A stretch of 64,000 bases of DNA, taken from contig NZ_CP104174.1 of NCBI RefSeq assembly GCF_025200925.1, positions 1,240,001 through 1,304,000 of the forward strand, in the 5' to 3' direction. A program made the translations under genes and the position numbers. Shown piece after piece: positions 30,112 through 40,526 of this stretch (its first letter is position 1; each line of letters begins with the position of its first letter). The DNA comes from Bradyrhizobium sp. CB1015. Its GTDB lineage: Bacteria > Pseudomonadota > Alphaproteobacteria > Rhizobiales > Xanthobacteraceae. The notes beneath the pieces were generated by a model, which was not told the DNA's origin, ran no database searches, and saw only the letters and a list, made by a program, of their open reading frames with translations.

Positions 30112-31434
30112 CTACTTCATTGTGCTTGTAGGGTCGATAGTGGTCGAAACTGTGGGCTGGTTGAGCCGAGCCTGCAGCGTTCCGTGCTCTAGCTCGTCTT
30201 CCCACCAGGATACGAACACGGCTGCGATGCCATTGCCGATGATGTTCGTCAGGGCGCGCACCTCGCTCATGAACTTGTCGATCGAAAATACGATTGCCAT
30301 GCCCGGCACAAGCGCTGGGTTTACCACCGACAATGTCGCAGCGAGGGTGATGAAGCCAGCGCCGGTGACGCCGCTCGCTCCCTTCGACGTTAGCATTGCC
30401 ACGAGCAAGATCGTGAGCTGCTGGTTAAAGGAGAGATCGACCCCGAGTGCCTGGGCAATGAACAAGGTTGCAAGTGTCATGTAGATGTTGGTGCCGTCGA
30501 GGTTGAAGGAATAGCCAGTTGGCACCACCAGTCCGACGACCGTCTTCGAGCAGCCCAGCCGCTCGAGCTTCTCCATCAATTGCGGCAGCGCGCTTTCGGA
30601 GGATGACGTACCGAGCACGATCAGAATCTCGTCTTTGATATAGACAAGAAACTTGAAAATCGAAAAACCGACGAGGCGCGCGATCAGGCCGAGCACCACC
30701 ACAACAAACAGCGCGGCTGTTGCGTAAAACAGCGCGATCAGACCGATCAAATTACCGAGTGCTGCCGGCCCAAACTTGCCGACCGTGAACGCCATGGCGC
30801 CGAAGGCGCCGACCGGGGCCGCTTTCATTACAATAGCGATTACGCCGAACACTGCGTGCGCGACGTCGTCAATCATGCCGCGCAGCCGCTCCCCACGTTT
30901 TCCCAGAGCCATCAGAGAAAAGCCGAAAAGGATCGCGAACAGTAGAACCTGCAGAACATCCCCGCGAGCGAAGGCGCCGACCACGCTATCGGGAATGATG
31001 TTGAGAAAAAAGTCGACGGTCTTCGAAGCTTCCGCCTGCTTGACGTAATTGGCGACCGCCGCAGCATCCGGCTTGACCGCAAGGCCATGGCCGATTTGGA
31101 CGAGATTGCCCATAACAAGGCCCAACAGCAAGGCAAAGCTGGACACGATCTCGAAATAGAACAGCGCCTTCACGCCGACGCACCCCACTTTCTTCGCATC
31201 CTGAATATGCGCAATACCAGATGTGACGGTGCAGAAAATAATCGGCGCGATCACCATCTTGATGAGCTTGATGAACCCGTCACCGAGGGCCTTAATCCAG
31301 TCGTTGGTGGCTAGAGATGGCCAGAGGCAGCCGACCACGGCGCCCATAAAGATCGCGATCAGCACCTGAACGTAGAGTATCTTATACCAAGCTTGCGACG
31401 CGCGTGCAGGCGCCGCAGTTGCCATGGTGGTCAT
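30112..31434 (-). CDS. dctA: C4-dicarboxylate:proton/sodium symporter (440 aa)
   Basis: DctA imports malate, succinate and fumarate, the carbon supply of nitrogen-fixing bacteroids. It is a complete DAACS-family protein with about eight membrane helices. Signature motifs are [35 protein letters not shown] (serine-rich re-entrant loop), [19 protein letters not shown] and [20 protein letters not shown]. The start at 31434 gives [20 protein letters not shown]. No dctB/dctD regulators are adjacent. A GG-N10-GC motif upstream (31597-31612) suggests sigma-54 control, as known for rhizobial dctA. Confidence 0.95.
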   Translation of the reverse strand: MTTMATAAPARASQAWYKILYVQVLIAIFMGAVVGCLWPSLATNDWIKALGDGFIKLIKMVIAPIIFCTVTSGIAHIQDAKKVGCVGVKALFYFEIVSSFALLLGLVMGNLVQIGHGLAVKPDAAAVANYVKQAEASKTVDFFLNIIPDSVVGAFARGDVLQVLLFAILFGFSLMALGKRGERLRGMIDDVAHAVFGVIAIVMKAAPVGAFGAMAFTVGKFGPAALGNLIGLIALFYATAALFVVVVLGLIARLVGFSIFKFLVYIKDEILIVLGTSSSESALPQLMEKLERLGCSKTVVGLVVPTGYSFNLDGTNIYMTLATLFIAQALGVDLSFNQQLTILLVAMLTSKGASGVTGAGFITLAATLSVVNPALVPGMAIVFSIDKFMSEVRALTNIIGNGIAAVFVSWWEDELEHGTLQARLNQPTVSTTIDPTSTMK

Positions 31435-31596
31435 GACGCTTCCTTCCCGAATATACTCGAATGTGAGCCGCCGCGCTTCAGAGGCGGCAGCGTCATACGA
31501 GACTCATCATTTTAGCCGTGTCCGATTGAAGACGGTTCCGGGAGCCGGCGCGTCCTTCCAAAGGCAGGCGTGTAGTTACGTTGTCCATTCTCGTTA

Positions 31597-31612
31597 AGCA
31601 AGATATGCACCA
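31597..31612 (-). promoter_or_regulatory. Possible sigma-54 promoter of dctA
   Basis: Read on the reverse strand, TGGTGCATATCTTGCT has the GG-N10-GC spacing and TTGCT -12 element of RpoN promoters, with three mismatches in the -24 half (TGGCACG expected). It is 163 bases upstream of the dctA start, a long leader. No DctD site pair was identified. Confidence 0.4.
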
Positions 31613-32559
31613 GATGCCTAAGCGGCGGCCGATTGATCAGTCGTGGACAAGTCGTCTGCCTGGGCGGGATTGGCTGAGTCGAGCGCGGACCGCATTCGCA
31701 AGGTCGAAAAAACAATTGCAGCGTAGCGCGCATTGGCGGAGTTACGTCTCGACTGGGAGCCTTAGCGTGCTCGATATGCACACAGTGCTGAGATCGATGC
31801 AACAACACGTGGCATCGGTAAAATCGATAGTTTGGATTGCACGCATTTGCCGGATGGAAGCGCGGCTTGGAAAACAAGATTGTTCGTAAAAGCCATTGAT
31901 GTAGGAACTACCGGCAAAGCTCGATGTGCACGGGGGCGTTTGTCTCCAGGCCTGTGCTGACGATCCGCATTGGCCAGGGCGGTCACGAGGCCGGCTTCGC
32001 TCACGGCCCCTCGCGCCTTTTGCGCCGTCGCAGAAGCAGCTTACAACGAGTTATCGGCTACCCGTTCCTGTTGCTGCCAAACGACGGGCTTCCTGCGGTC
32101 CGCTCCACTACCGGCGCGGCGAGCCGTCGACCAACCACACAGGGATCTCTTCGGCTGACAATTTCTAACGCTTCCTTGCAGGGCCGTCGCTGTCTGCTCG
32201 GAAACAAAGGTGCCGGAAACCTAACAGAGTGTTAGGTCCACTCCAAAGTGACGTCGCCGTCCACGCGAATTTCTCTCGCTGAGCATAGAGCTGCCACTGT
32301 TCGTACCCGGCACAGGAATTGCTGATGACAAATGAGAAGTTGCCGCCGTCATATGAACCGAAGCGGACCTGCCACAGGAGTTGTCGATGAGGCTTGCAAT
32401 GCCGCTCTTGCTTGCACAAACGAAGCGCGTGAATTTGGCGGCCGCCACGAGCTGCCGCGCGACCAACGGGCGATTCGCGCCACCGCGCCGCGTGAGCCGC
32501 ACGTGCAGGCCATCACTGTCAGGATACGTCGGCCCGCGCTCCCTGGCGGGCTGACGCAG
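31613..32559. other. Gene-poor stretch before modB
   Basis: Forward ORFs of 80-103 codons at 31581-32235 overlap each other and show no domain. If modA once preceded modB it is not recognisable here. Confidence 0.35.
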
Positions 32560-33240
32560 ATGGATGTGGTTTGGGCAGAGATTTCGCAATCCCTTGCGCT
32601 CACGATTGAGCTCGCCAGCTTGACGACCGTGATCCTTCTCTTGATTGGTGTGCCCCTGGCTTGGTGGCTAGCGCGCTCAAAGACCTTTGCGAGCGAGGCG
32701 GTGGCCACGTTGATCGCCCTGCCGCTGGTGCTGCCGCCAACGGCTCTCGGCTTTTGCGTCCTCGTTTTGCTCGGCCCCCACGGACCGGGTGGCGTTCTCG
32801 CCTCTTTCTGGGGCGAGCGCACGCTGGCCTTTACTTTCGCCGGAATCGTGGTCGGATCGGTCCTCTCGGCGCTGCCGTTAGTCGTGTAGCCGATCCGTAA
32901 CGCCTTTGTTGCGATAGGCGATTTCCCCTTGGAGACGACCGGGCGCGTTTCGCCGTTGTATGCCTTCATCCCCATCACCGCGCCACTGGCGCGATTGGAA
33001 TTTGTTAAAGCCGCCGTGGTTGGCTTTTCTCATACGATCGGCACATTCGGCGTCGTGATGATGATCGGCGGCAATATTCCTGGGCGCACTAAGGTGTTGT
33101 CGGCCTACGTCGTAGACTACGTCCAAGCGTCGCGCTGGCGTGAGGCAAGTGTGATTGCTGGTGGTATGGTGATGTTCGCCTTTACGACAATCTTCACTTT
33201 AGCGCTCATCGACAGACACTGTGCCAGGAGGGGCACCTAA
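32560..33240 (+). pseudogene. modB: Molybdate ABC transporter permease, in-frame stop
   Basis: ModB is the membrane channel of the molybdate importer; molybdenum is needed for FeMo-cofactor. From the ATG at 32560 the protein reads MDVVWAEISQSLALTIELAS, LIGVPLAWWLARSK, VLPPTALGFCVLVLLGPHG and FAGIVVGSVLSALPLVV, then TAG (32887-32889) where relatives have Gln. The same frame goes on through PIRNAFVAIGDFPLETTGRV, FSHTIGTFGVVMMIGGNIPG and KVLSAYVVDYVQASRWREA to 33240. The EAA-loop region is also somewhat eroded (PLYAFIPITAPLA). No modA or modC is adjacent. Confidence 0.87.
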
Positions 33241-33249
33241 TCGTCTTAG

Positions 33250-33284
33250 GACTGCCGCCCGACATCCTAATGCGGGCGGCAGTC
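33250..33284 (+). terminator. Hairpin after modB, possible terminator
   Basis: GACTGCCGCCCG (33250-33261) pairs perfectly with CGGGCGGCAGTC (33273-33284) around an 11-base loop. Only TT follows, so termination may be weak or factor-assisted. It separates modB from the beta-lactamase-family pseudogene. Confidence 0.55.
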
Positions 33285-33320
33285 TTGCAAACTGGGCCCA
33301 TCCATCCTTCCGAGGGTACA

Positions 33321-34581
33321 ATGAACAAGCTTGCTATAGCCACGGCAGCTGCTGCATTCGCTCTCAATTCGGTGCACTCCGCGCCTCTGCCCGAAGCAGC
33401 GGCCGATGAGGTCGGCGTTTCTCAGCAGCGCCTTGCCAAGCTAGACGAGTTCTTCGCTCGCGAGATTGCAAGCAAACGCGTGCCGGGCGCGGTGATTGCA
33501 ATCGCGAGAGACGGCAAGCTGATTCACTACAAAGCGTACGGCCAACTCGACCCCGTAAAAGGAAGCCCGATGCGGCTCGATGCGCTCTTCGCGCTTGCTT
33601 CTATGACCAAACCGATGGTGGCCGTTGCTGGGCTCATCCTTATGGAGGAAGGTCGCCTTCCTCTACACGCCAAGCTTACGGATTACTACCCGGAATTCGC
33701 AAACATGAAGGTGGCAGTGCCACAGCATGACGGATCATTAATATTTCAAACGCAGAGTTCTGCGATCTACATCCACGATCTTTATCGCCACACAACCGGA
33801 CTCACCTACGGTGCGCCCGACAGCTCAGACCAAGTGGCGCGTCTCTATCCCGGTTTCGCCGACCCGCCCCTAAGGGGCGATAAGCAGGCTTTCATCGAAG
33901 CGATTACCAAGCTGCCGCTAGCGCACCAACCGGGGACGGAATTCGAATACGGCTTCTCGACCGATGTGCTGGGAGCTGTCATTGAACAGGGTCAGCGAAC
34001 AGCGATTGGGCGACTATCTCATCCGCAATCTATGGAAGCCCATCAAAATACAAGATGCCACTTTCCGTTTGTCGGAATGGCAACGCGAGCGCCTCGCGCG
34101 TCCATTTTTCGGAGGACCCGCTGACGGGAAAGCCGCAAGACATCGAACTCCTCGAAAGCCAGACGAAGTTTGACCGCGGGGGAGCATGCGCATTTGCGAC
34201 AGTCGGTGACTACGTGCGCTTTGGACAAATGCTGCTCAACGGCGGGGAGCTCGATGGGCAGCGGATTCTTGGTCCGAGGACGGTGCGCCACATGATCTCC
34301 AACCACCTCGGGCCAGGAATCAAAATAAAGTCGCCAATGTGGAAGCGCACCGTGCCGGCTTCGGGTTCGGGCTTGGAGTGGCTGTACGGCTAGCCGGGGG
34401 GCTTTCAGCGGTTCCGGGCAATCCAGGAGAGTTCACCTGGACCGGCGCCTACGGCACACAATTTTTCTGCGACCCAAAAGAGCGTCTGGTCGTGGTGGTC
34501 GGAACGGCGGCGCCCGGGGAAATCCGGAAGTACTACCGCGAACAAGTCCAGTATATCGTCTATGCCGCGATACTCCGATGA
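33321..34581 (+). pseudogene. Beta-lactamase / serine-hydrolase family protein, frameshifted
   Basis: The start at 33321 gives a signal peptide (MNKLAIATAAAAFALNSVHS). The family core follows: VPGAVIAIARDGKLIHYKAY, the catalytic SMTK in FALASMTKPMVAVAG, LTDYYPEF, DLYRHTTGLTYG and EFEYGFSTDVLGAVIE. Near 33990 the frame shifts to SEQRLGDYLIRNLWKPI, near 34130 to PQDIELLESQTKFDRGGACA and near 34340 to AGFGFGLGVAVRLAGG, ending GEFTWTGAYGTQFFCDP and a stop at 34579-34581. These are class C beta-lactamase-like periplasmic esterases. At least three frameshifts make it non-functional. Confidence 0.88.
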
Positions 34582-35181
34582 TTTCACTTTCCCTCGAAAA
34601 GCTCGATGATCCGTTTTGGGTAGCAGACAGGCAGTGTTGCTAATACGGATCGATGTCGACTGAATGTAGGCGCCGTTGCCTTCTATCCGCGTCGGATGGA
34701 TCGCACCAATGCTTCAAGACACGATCGCCTCCGCTGTCGCGAAGAAGCTCCTGCAAGCGGGTGAGTGTCGCGATGCGCCGCGACGTCGCGCCTTGCCACC
34801 GATTGGCTTGTGCGATGAACGCTCCTAGATGATATTAAACGTCCGGTCTCTTGCCCACAGCGCCGTTGCGATGAGGTGCGAGGAGGCGCTTTTACCAAAA
34901 TCAGATCGAGTTGACCAGCTCCCAAAGCAACGTCAGCGGGGCGCATCGCGGCTCGGTCCATTGCGGCCTCTCTTCCTCGCTCGACGGCCGCTTTTGGACG
35001 GGCTGCCTGTGCAGTCGCGATCATGAGAGCTTGAACGCCTCGTTGGTCAGCAATCGGCAGGCCTGATTGGGAGCGGGCAGTGCGGTGCCCGTCCACTGCG
35101 CCAATTCTATTCGACAATCGGGCTGACGAGTGTCGCGATTGTAGGTTAGTCCCCGTGCAGTGGTGAACCTTCCTGCTGATT
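34582..35181. other. Intergenic stretch upstream of the hydrogenase operon
   Basis: A 144-codon reverse ORF at 34683-35117 is Arg/Gln-rich without a domain and is treated as spurious. The control region of hupS begins at the right end of this stretch. Confidence 0.4.
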
Positions 35182-35197
35182 TGTTCAAGTGCTCACA
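35182..35197 (+). promoter_or_regulatory. TGT-N10-ACA upstream activator site of hupS
   Basis: TGT-TCAAGTGCTC-ACA is an exact NifA-type upstream activator sequence. It lies about 150 bases before the transcription start predicted from the -24/-12 promoter at 35316-35331. The motif is short, so chance is possible, but its place ahead of a sigma-54 promoter supports it. Confidence 0.55.
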
Positions 35198-35315
35198 TCT
35201 TCAAAACTGAACACCATCAGCATGACAGATCCATGGCAAAGGGGCTGGCACGTGGCCGGGTTCACAATTGCGCAAATTTCGGCGGTCGCTTGATGTCTTA
35301 AGTGTTTCGCTTCGC

Positions 35316-35331
35316 TGGCCTGGTTCTTGCT
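35316..35331 (+). promoter_or_regulatory. Sigma-54 (-24/-12) promoter of the hup operon
   Basis: TGGCCTGGTTCTTGCT has GG and GC exactly ten bases apart and a perfect TTGCT -12 element. It lies 49 bases before the hupS ATG. RpoN-dependent hup promoters activated by HoxA or NifA are known in rhizobia. Confidence 0.75.
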
Positions 35332-35379
35332 AAACGTCAGTAATTCGTAACGGCCACGACTACTCACTTGGAAGGTTTC

Positions 35380-36480
35380 ATGGATGATGCAACGGAAACG
35401 TTCTACAGCGTGATCAGACGTCAGGGTATCACGCGCCGTAGTTTCCACAAATTCTGTAGTGTGACGGCCGCGAGCTTGGGACTTGGTTCGCTCACCGCAA
35501 GCAATATTGCCCATGCCCTCGAAACCAAACCGCGTGTGCCCGTCATCTGGTTGCACGGGCTCGAGTGTACCTGTTGCTCGGAAAGCTTTATCCGCTCGGC
35601 CCATCCCTTGATTAAAGACGCGCTGCTGTCGATGATTTCGCTCGACTATGACGATACGATCATGGCGGCGGCTGGACACCAGGCTGAGGCCATCCTGGAA
35701 GAAACCCGTGCCAAGTACAAAGGCAGGTATGTGCTCGCAGTCGAAGGCAATCCGCCGTTGAAGGAGGGTGGCATGTTCTGCATTGACGGCGGCAAACCGT
35801 TCGTTGAGAAGCTCAGGTGGATGGCAGAAGGGGCCATGGCAATCATCGCTTGGGGCACGTGTGCGTCCTGGGGATGCGTGCAAGCGGCCAAGCCCAATCC
35901 GACTGGCGCGGCGCCAATCGATAAGGTGATCACCGACAAGCCCATCATCAAGGTGCCCGGGTGTCCTCCTATCGCAGAGATCATGAGTGGTCTCGTGACG
36001 TTCATCGTCACGTTCGGAAAGCTTCCGGAGCTCGATCGCCAAGGACGTCCAAGTATGTTTTATTCCGAGCGCATTCACGACAAGTGCTATCGGCGTTCCC
36101 ATTTCGACGCTGGCCAATTCGTCGAAGAGTGGGACGATAGGTACGCCCGCAAGGGCTATTGCCTGTACAAGATGGGCTGCAAGGGGCCAACCACCTACAA
36201 TGCCTGTTCGGCCGTTCGGTGGAACGGCGGCGTTTCATTTCCCGTTCAATCCGGTCACGGCTGCCTCGGCTGTTCTGAGGACGGCTTCTGGGACAAAGGG
36301 TCATTTTACGACCGACTTACAACCATCAAGCAGTTCGGCATTGAGGAGAACGCCGACAAGATCGGCATGGCCGCTGCCGGGGTGCTCGGGCTAACGGTTG
36401 CTGCCCATGCGGCGGTCACCGCCGTGAAGCGGTTGACCCACAAGCCGGATCGCGCGGCCGGTAAAGGCAAACCGAGTTGA
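35380..36480 (+). CDS. hupS: Uptake [NiFe]-hydrogenase small subunit (366 aa)
   Basis: The small subunit carries three Fe-S clusters that pass electrons from the active site towards the membrane. I chose ATG 35380 ([16 protein letters not shown]) over the TTG at 35368. The N-terminus holds a Tat signal (TRRSFHKF) with an AHA-type cleavage region. Cluster ligands are visible in [50 protein letters not shown] and [14 protein letters not shown]. The C-terminus has the membrane-anchor helix ([20 protein letters not shown]). It starts the hup-hyp cluster and is followed by hupL 12 bases on. Confidence 0.96.
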   Translation: MDDATETFYSVIRRQGITRRSFHKFCSVTAASLGLGSLTASNIAHALETKPRVPVIWLHGLECTCCSESFIRSAHPLIKDALLSMISLDYDDTIMAAAGHQAEAILEETRAKYKGRYVLAVEGNPPLKEGGMFCIDGGKPFVEKLRWMAEGAMAIIAWGTCASWGCVQAAKPNPTGAAPIDKVITDKPIIKVPGCPPIAEIMSGLVTFIVTFGKLPELDRQGRPSMFYSERIHDKCYRRSHFDAGQFVEEWDDRYARKGYCLYKMGCKGPTTYNACSAVRWNGGVSFPVQSGHGCLGCSEDGFWDKGSFYDRLTTIKQFGIEENADKIGMAAAGVLGLTVAAHAAVTAVKRLTHKPDRAAGKGKPS

Positions 36481-36492
36481 GGAGATACGACG

Positions 36493-38283
36493 GTGGCCGT
36501 CCAGACGCCGAACGGGTTCAGTCTCGATCGTTCCGGCAGGCGAATCGTCATCGATCCGCTGACGCGGATCGAAGGCCACCTGCGCGTCGAAGCCAATCTC
36601 GATTCCGACAATGTAATCCGCAATGCGGTCTCAAGCGGGACAATGTGGCGTGGCATCGAAGTCATCCTGCGCGGGCGCGATCCGCGCGACGCCTGGGCGT
36701 TCACCGAGCGGATCTGCGGGGTCTGCACCGGCACCCATGCGCTCGCCTCCGTGCGCGCGGTTGAAAATGCACTAGGAATCGTGATTCCGGAGAATGCCAA
36801 TTCGATCCGTAACATCATGCAGTTGTGCTTGCTCGTGCATGATCACCTCGTACATTTCTATCACTTGCATGCGTTGGATTGGGTCGACGTGGTTTCCGCG
36901 CTCAACGCCGATCCCAAGTCGACCTCCGCACTGGCGCAGTCTATCTCGCCTTGGCCGCTGTCATCCCCCGGCTATTTCAGAGATTTTCAGATCCGGCTCA
37001 ACAAATTCTTCGGGTCAGGGCAACTCGGTCCGTTCAAGAATGGCTATTGGGGGCATCCGGCCTACAAGCTACCACCGGAAGCAAACCTGATGGCGGTAGC
37101 TCATTATATGGAAGCGCTCGACTTCCAGAAGGAGATTGTCAAGATCCAAGCTATCTATGGTGGCAAGAACCCGCATCCGAACTGGCTGGTCGGCGGCGTA
37201 CCCTGCGCGATCAACATCGACGGAATCGGTGCGGTGGGCGCGATCAATATGGAACGACTGAATATCGTGTCCTCGATCATCGCCCGCTCGATCGAGTTTG
37301 TCGAGCAGGTCTATCTACCCGACATTGCTGCAATCTGCTCGTTCTATAAGGACTGGCTCCACGGCGGTGGTCTTTCGAGCAAAAGCGTGATGTCCTATGG
37401 CGACATCCCCGAAAACGCCAATGACTGTTCTGCGAAAAGTCTCAAGCTGCCGCGCGGGGTCATTCTTAATGGCAATCTCAAGGAGATACTGCCGATCGAC
37501 CATGGTGATCCCGAGCAGATCCAGGAATTCGTCGCGCATTCATGGTATAAATACCCCAGCGATTGCGGTGGGCTGCATCCCTGGGACGGCATTACCGAGC
37601 CGAGTTTTAAACTGGGGCCAGAATTCAAAGGCAGCAAGACAGATATCAAGGAACTCGACGAAGGCGGCAAGTATTCCTGGATCAAAGCGCCGCGCTGGCG
37701 CGGCCACGCCGTCGAGGTCGGGCCGTTGGCGCGATACATCATTGGTTATGCGCAAGGGAAAGCCGAGTTCAAGGATCCCGCCGAGAGACTGCTCAAGCGG
37801 CTCAATCTGCCTCTGACTGCGCTGTTCTCGACCCTTGGCCGTACAGCGGCGCGGGCGCTCGAATGCCAGTGGGCGGCGCATCAGATGCGTTATTTTCAGG
37901 ATAAGCTCGTAGTCCAGCTCAAGGCAGGCAATACGGCAACTGCCGACGTTAGCAGGTGGCGCCCGGAAAGCTGGCGTAAGGAGGCCAAGGGTTACGGGTT
38001 CACTGAGGCGCCTCGCGGTGCACTCGGCCACTGGATCAAGATCAAGGACGCTAAGATCGACAATTATCAATGTGTCGTTCCGACGACGTGGAACGGTTCT
38101 CCTCGGGATTCCAAAGGCAATATTGGCGCTTTTGAAGCTTCGCTGATCGGTACCCCGATGGCCGATCCGCAGCGGCCCCTGGAGATCTTGCGCACGATCC
38201 ATTCCTTTGACCCGTGCTTGGCTTGCTCGACCCACGTGATGAGTCCTGAGGGCCAAGAAATGGCTTCAGTTAAAGTGCGTTAG
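36493..38283 (+). CDS. hupL: Uptake [NiFe]-hydrogenase large subunit (596 aa)
   Basis: The large subunit holds the Ni-Fe active site that oxidises H2 made by nitrogenase. The start is GTG at 36493 after a GGAG in the hupS stop region. The N-terminal CxxC is in [15 protein letters not shown] and the C-terminal CxxC in DPCLACSTH. The 15-residue tail [15 protein letters not shown] after the His is the peptide removed by HupD once nickel is in place. The frame is intact and length normal. It is exported with HupS on the latter's Tat signal. Confidence 0.97.
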   Translation: MAVQTPNGFSLDRSGRRIVIDPLTRIEGHLRVEANLDSDNVIRNAVSSGTMWRGIEVILRGRDPRDAWAFTERICGVCTGTHALASVRAVENALGIVIPENANSIRNIMQLCLLVHDHLVHFYHLHALDWVDVVSALNADPKSTSALAQSISPWPLSSPGYFRDFQIRLNKFFGSGQLGPFKNGYWGHPAYKLPPEANLMAVAHYMEALDFQKEIVKIQAIYGGKNPHPNWLVGGVPCAINIDGIGAVGAINMERLNIVSSIIARSIEFVEQVYLPDIAAICSFYKDWLHGGGLSSKSVMSYGDIPENANDCSAKSLKLPRGVILNGNLKEILPIDHGDPEQIQEFVAHSWYKYPSDCGGLHPWDGITEPSFKLGPEFKGSKTDIKELDEGGKYSWIKAPRWRGHAVEVGPLARYIIGYAQGKAEFKDPAERLLKRLNLPLTALFSTLGRTAARALECQWAAHQMRYFQDKLVVQLKAGNTATADVSRWRPESWRKEAKGYGFTEAPRGALGHWIKIKDAKIDNYQCVVPTTWNGSPRDSKGNIGAFEASLIGTPMADPQRPLEILRTIHSFDPCLACSTHVMSPEGQEMASVKVR

Positions 38284-38287
38284 GTCC

Positions 38288-38983
38288 ATGCTGGATAGGG
38301 GGAAGCTCCTCACCGCCGACGATGCGGCACCGACTGATCGCAGCATTGGCGGTGGCGTCGCCCACGTTTATGCGCCGGTGCGACTGTGGCATTGGGCTAA
38401 CGCGGCGGCCATTCTGGTACTAAGTTTAACCGGCTACCTTATTGGGACCGGCACACCAGCGATGAAGGGAGAGGCAAGCGGCAATTTCCTGTTCGGCTAT
38501 ATCCGCTTTGCCCATTTCGCGGCGGGATATGTGGCCAGCGTTGGCTTTCTTCTGCGCATCTACTGGGCCTTGATGGGAAATGCGCATGCCATCCAGATCT
38601 TTTGCGTGCCGCTCTGGCGCGGGTGCTTCTGGCGGGAGGTGTATCAGGAGATACTCTGGTATGCGTTCCTTACAGGGGATCCTGACAGGCGCCCCGGGCA
38701 CGATCGCCTTGCTCAGCTCGCAATGTTCTTCATGTTTACACAGACGATCACGTTCATGGTCGTCACTGGCTTTGCACTTTATGGGCAAGGTGCCGGTACT
38801 GACAGCTGGCAGTACAAGGTGTTCGGCTGGCTGTTTTCAATCTGGCCGAACAGTCAGGACGTCCACACCTTGCATCATCTCGGCCTGTGGGTCATCGTGA
38901 TGTTTGCGCTGGTCCACATCTACGCGGTGATCCGGGAAGACATCATATCGCGGCGCAGCTTCTTTTCCAAAAAGATCGGCTGA
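38288..38983 (+). CDS. hupC: Hydrogenase b-type cytochrome subunit (231 aa)
   Basis: HupC anchors HupSL in the membrane and passes electrons to quinone. It reads VRLWHWANAAAILVLSLTGYL (TM1 with a haem-ligand His), then IRFAHFAAGYVASVGFLLRIY, MFFMFTQTITFMVVTGFALYG and HHLGLWVIVMFALVHIYAVIRED. Four membrane helices and paired histidines match the Ni/Fe-hydrogenase cytochrome b family. It begins 4 bases after hupL. Complete. Confidence 0.95.
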   Translation: MLDRGKLLTADDAAPTDRSIGGGVAHVYAPVRLWHWANAAAILVLSLTGYLIGTGTPAMKGEASGNFLFGYIRFAHFAAGYVASVGFLLRIYWALMGNAHAIQIFCVPLWRGCFWREVYQEILWYAFLTGDPDRRPGHDRLAQLAMFFMFTQTITFMVVTGFALYGQGAGTDSWQYKVFGWLFSIWPNSQDVHTLHHLGLWVIVMFALVHIYAVIREDIISRRSFFSKKIG

Positions 38984-39013
38984 GCGCGGGTTTGGCGATT
39001 GACCGGGAAGCGA

Positions 39014-39598
39014 ATGCTCAATCCGAAAGACAAAAAACGAATCCTCGTGCTCGGCATCGGCAATATCCTGTGGGCCGATGAGGGCTTCGGCGTGCGAGTG
39101 GTCGAAGAGCTTCATAGCCGCTACGCCGTCGATAATAATGTCACCGTCCTCGATGGCGGCACCCAGGGACTCTACCTCGTCAGTTTTCTTGAACAGGCCG
39201 ATTGCGTGGTCGTGTTCGATGCCATCGACTATGGATTGCCGCCCGGCCAGTTGGAGCTTGTACGAGATGACGAAGTGCCAAAGTTTACTGGTGCCAAGAA
39301 AGTGAGCCTGCATCAGACCGGTTTTCAGGAGGTCTTGAGCGCGGCCGATTTTCTTGGCCGCCGCCCGCGAGAGCTCGCTCTCATCGGCTGTCAGCCACTG
39401 GACCTGGAGACTTGGGGCGGTCCTCTGACCGCGCCGGTGCGCTTTCAGATTGGGCCTGCGATTGAACTGGCTTGTAAGCTCCTAGCGCAGTGGGGCTCGC
39501 CGGCAAAACCGCGGGGCGCGCCGCTGCCTGCATCAGAACGGCTGTTGGCGAACAATATTGACCATGCGAATTATGAGATGAGGGCGCAGCCCGTCTAG
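39014..39598 (+). CDS. hupD: Hydrogenase maturation endopeptidase (194 aa)
   Basis: HupD is the nickel-checking protease that cuts the HupL C-terminal tail. I chose ATG 39014 (MLNPKDKKRILVLGIGN) over the TTG at 38999, with GGGAAG upstream. Motifs are GIGNILWADEGFGVRVVE (metal-binding Glu/Asp), LDGGTQGLYLV, VVVFDAIDYG and SLHQTGFQEVL (metal-ligand His). It belongs to the HyaD/HybD peptidase M52 family and is of normal length. Confidence 0.93.
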   Translation: MLNPKDKKRILVLGIGNILWADEGFGVRVVEELHSRYAVDNNVTVLDGGTQGLYLVSFLEQADCVVVFDAIDYGLPPGQLELVRDDEVPKFTGAKKVSLHQTGFQEVLSAADFLGRRPRELALIGCQPLDLETWGGPLTAPVRFQIGPAIELACKLLAQWGSPAKPRGAPLPASERLLANNIDHANYEMRAQPV

Positions 39599-39614
39599 CG
39601 GCCTGAGACTGACA

Positions 39615-39905
39615 ATGTGCCTTGGCTTGCCAATGACGATTGCCGAGACCGACGGTATCACGGCGCTGTGCGAGTATGGCAATGAACAGCGGCGCGTCTC
39701 GGTCATGCTGCTCGCCGATGTACCGGTCGGCGCCAAGGTGCTCGTTCATATCGACAGCGCGGTGCGGGTTTTGGACGACAATGAAGCAAGGCTGATCTCG
39801 GAAGCACTTGACGGGCTTGAGGCCAGCCTCAACGGCCAGGACATCGATCGATTCTTTGCGGACTTGATCGGTCACGAGCCACAATTGCCGGAGCACTTAC
39901 GCTAG
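39615..39905 (+). CDS. hupF: HypC/HupF-family hydrogenase chaperone (96 aa)
   Basis: It begins MCLGLPMTIAETDG; the N-terminal Cys2 is the family's invariant ligand-binding residue. It is about 20 residues longer than HypC of the same cluster (46092), as expected for HupF, which protects HupL during high-oxygen maturation. It follows hupD by 16 bases in the same operon. Confidence 0.92.
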   Translation: MCLGLPMTIAETDGITALCEYGNEQRRVSVMLLADVPVGAKVLVHIDSAVRVLDDNEARLISEALDGLEASLNGQDIDRFFADLIGHEPQLPEHLR

Positions 39906-40091
39906 CCGTTCCGCTCACTTGCGCCGACTGAAGGGATCTCACAATTCGAATTCCAATCGCACGTAACGTTTGCCTGGAAAATATCAGGCGTTTCGCCGTT
40001 GCTCCGAGCGCGAGTTGCGGCCAGAGCATGATTGGCATGCGCCTTGCTAACCGCCTGCTAGCAGAAGCGAACAATATGAGAAAGGCGTCTG

Positions 40092-40526
40092 ATGAAATTG
40101 CAGCCGGAGCAGCATGGTTCAGCGCGACCCCCTCCGTTCGACGTGGAGGGCGTCAGCGTCGATGCGCGCCTAGCCGTGCACGCTCAAGCGACGGTGACTG
40201 TGATGCCGCTGTCCGCGGCCGAACTCCGGATCATCCAGCTCGCGTTCTTCCTTCCTAAAGTTGTCAAGAAGTTTCGACAAGGCACGCAAGGCGCAGTGGT
40301 GTCCCGCATCGTTAATGGCACACGAGTCGGCAGGCTCGGCCGACGTAGACCGTCGACGCCGAGCCTATGCGCTAGGCACGATGAACTCTGCCTGGTCGGC
40401 AAGAGATCGGGCCGTTTGCTCGCGATCAACCGCATCTCCGTACCGATCATTCGGGCACACGCCGCCAGCACTTGGGTCGGCAAGTGCATTGCCTCTCGGT
40501 ACAGGCAGTGGAACATCGCATCATGA
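40092..40526 (+). pseudogene. hupG: Possible degraded hupG
   Basis: The position between hupF and hupH is where hupG (HyaE-like thioredoxin-fold chaperone, about 145 aa) belongs, and the 144-codon ORF has the right size and phase. Only a short stretch resembles the family: LAFFLPKVVKKF (like DVAVVLPELL), QGAVV and a distant [16 protein letters not shown] segment like RTPDHPARVLP lies in the neighbouring frame, as if two compensating indels occurred. The rest is Arg-rich and unlike HupG. It may be a pseudogene or a much diverged gene; the call rests mainly on position. Confidence 0.45.

Noticed and set aside
35185..36117. 310-codon reverse-strand ORF opposite hupS
   Set aside because: Mirror of the hupS coding region and its promoter, with no recognisable domain.
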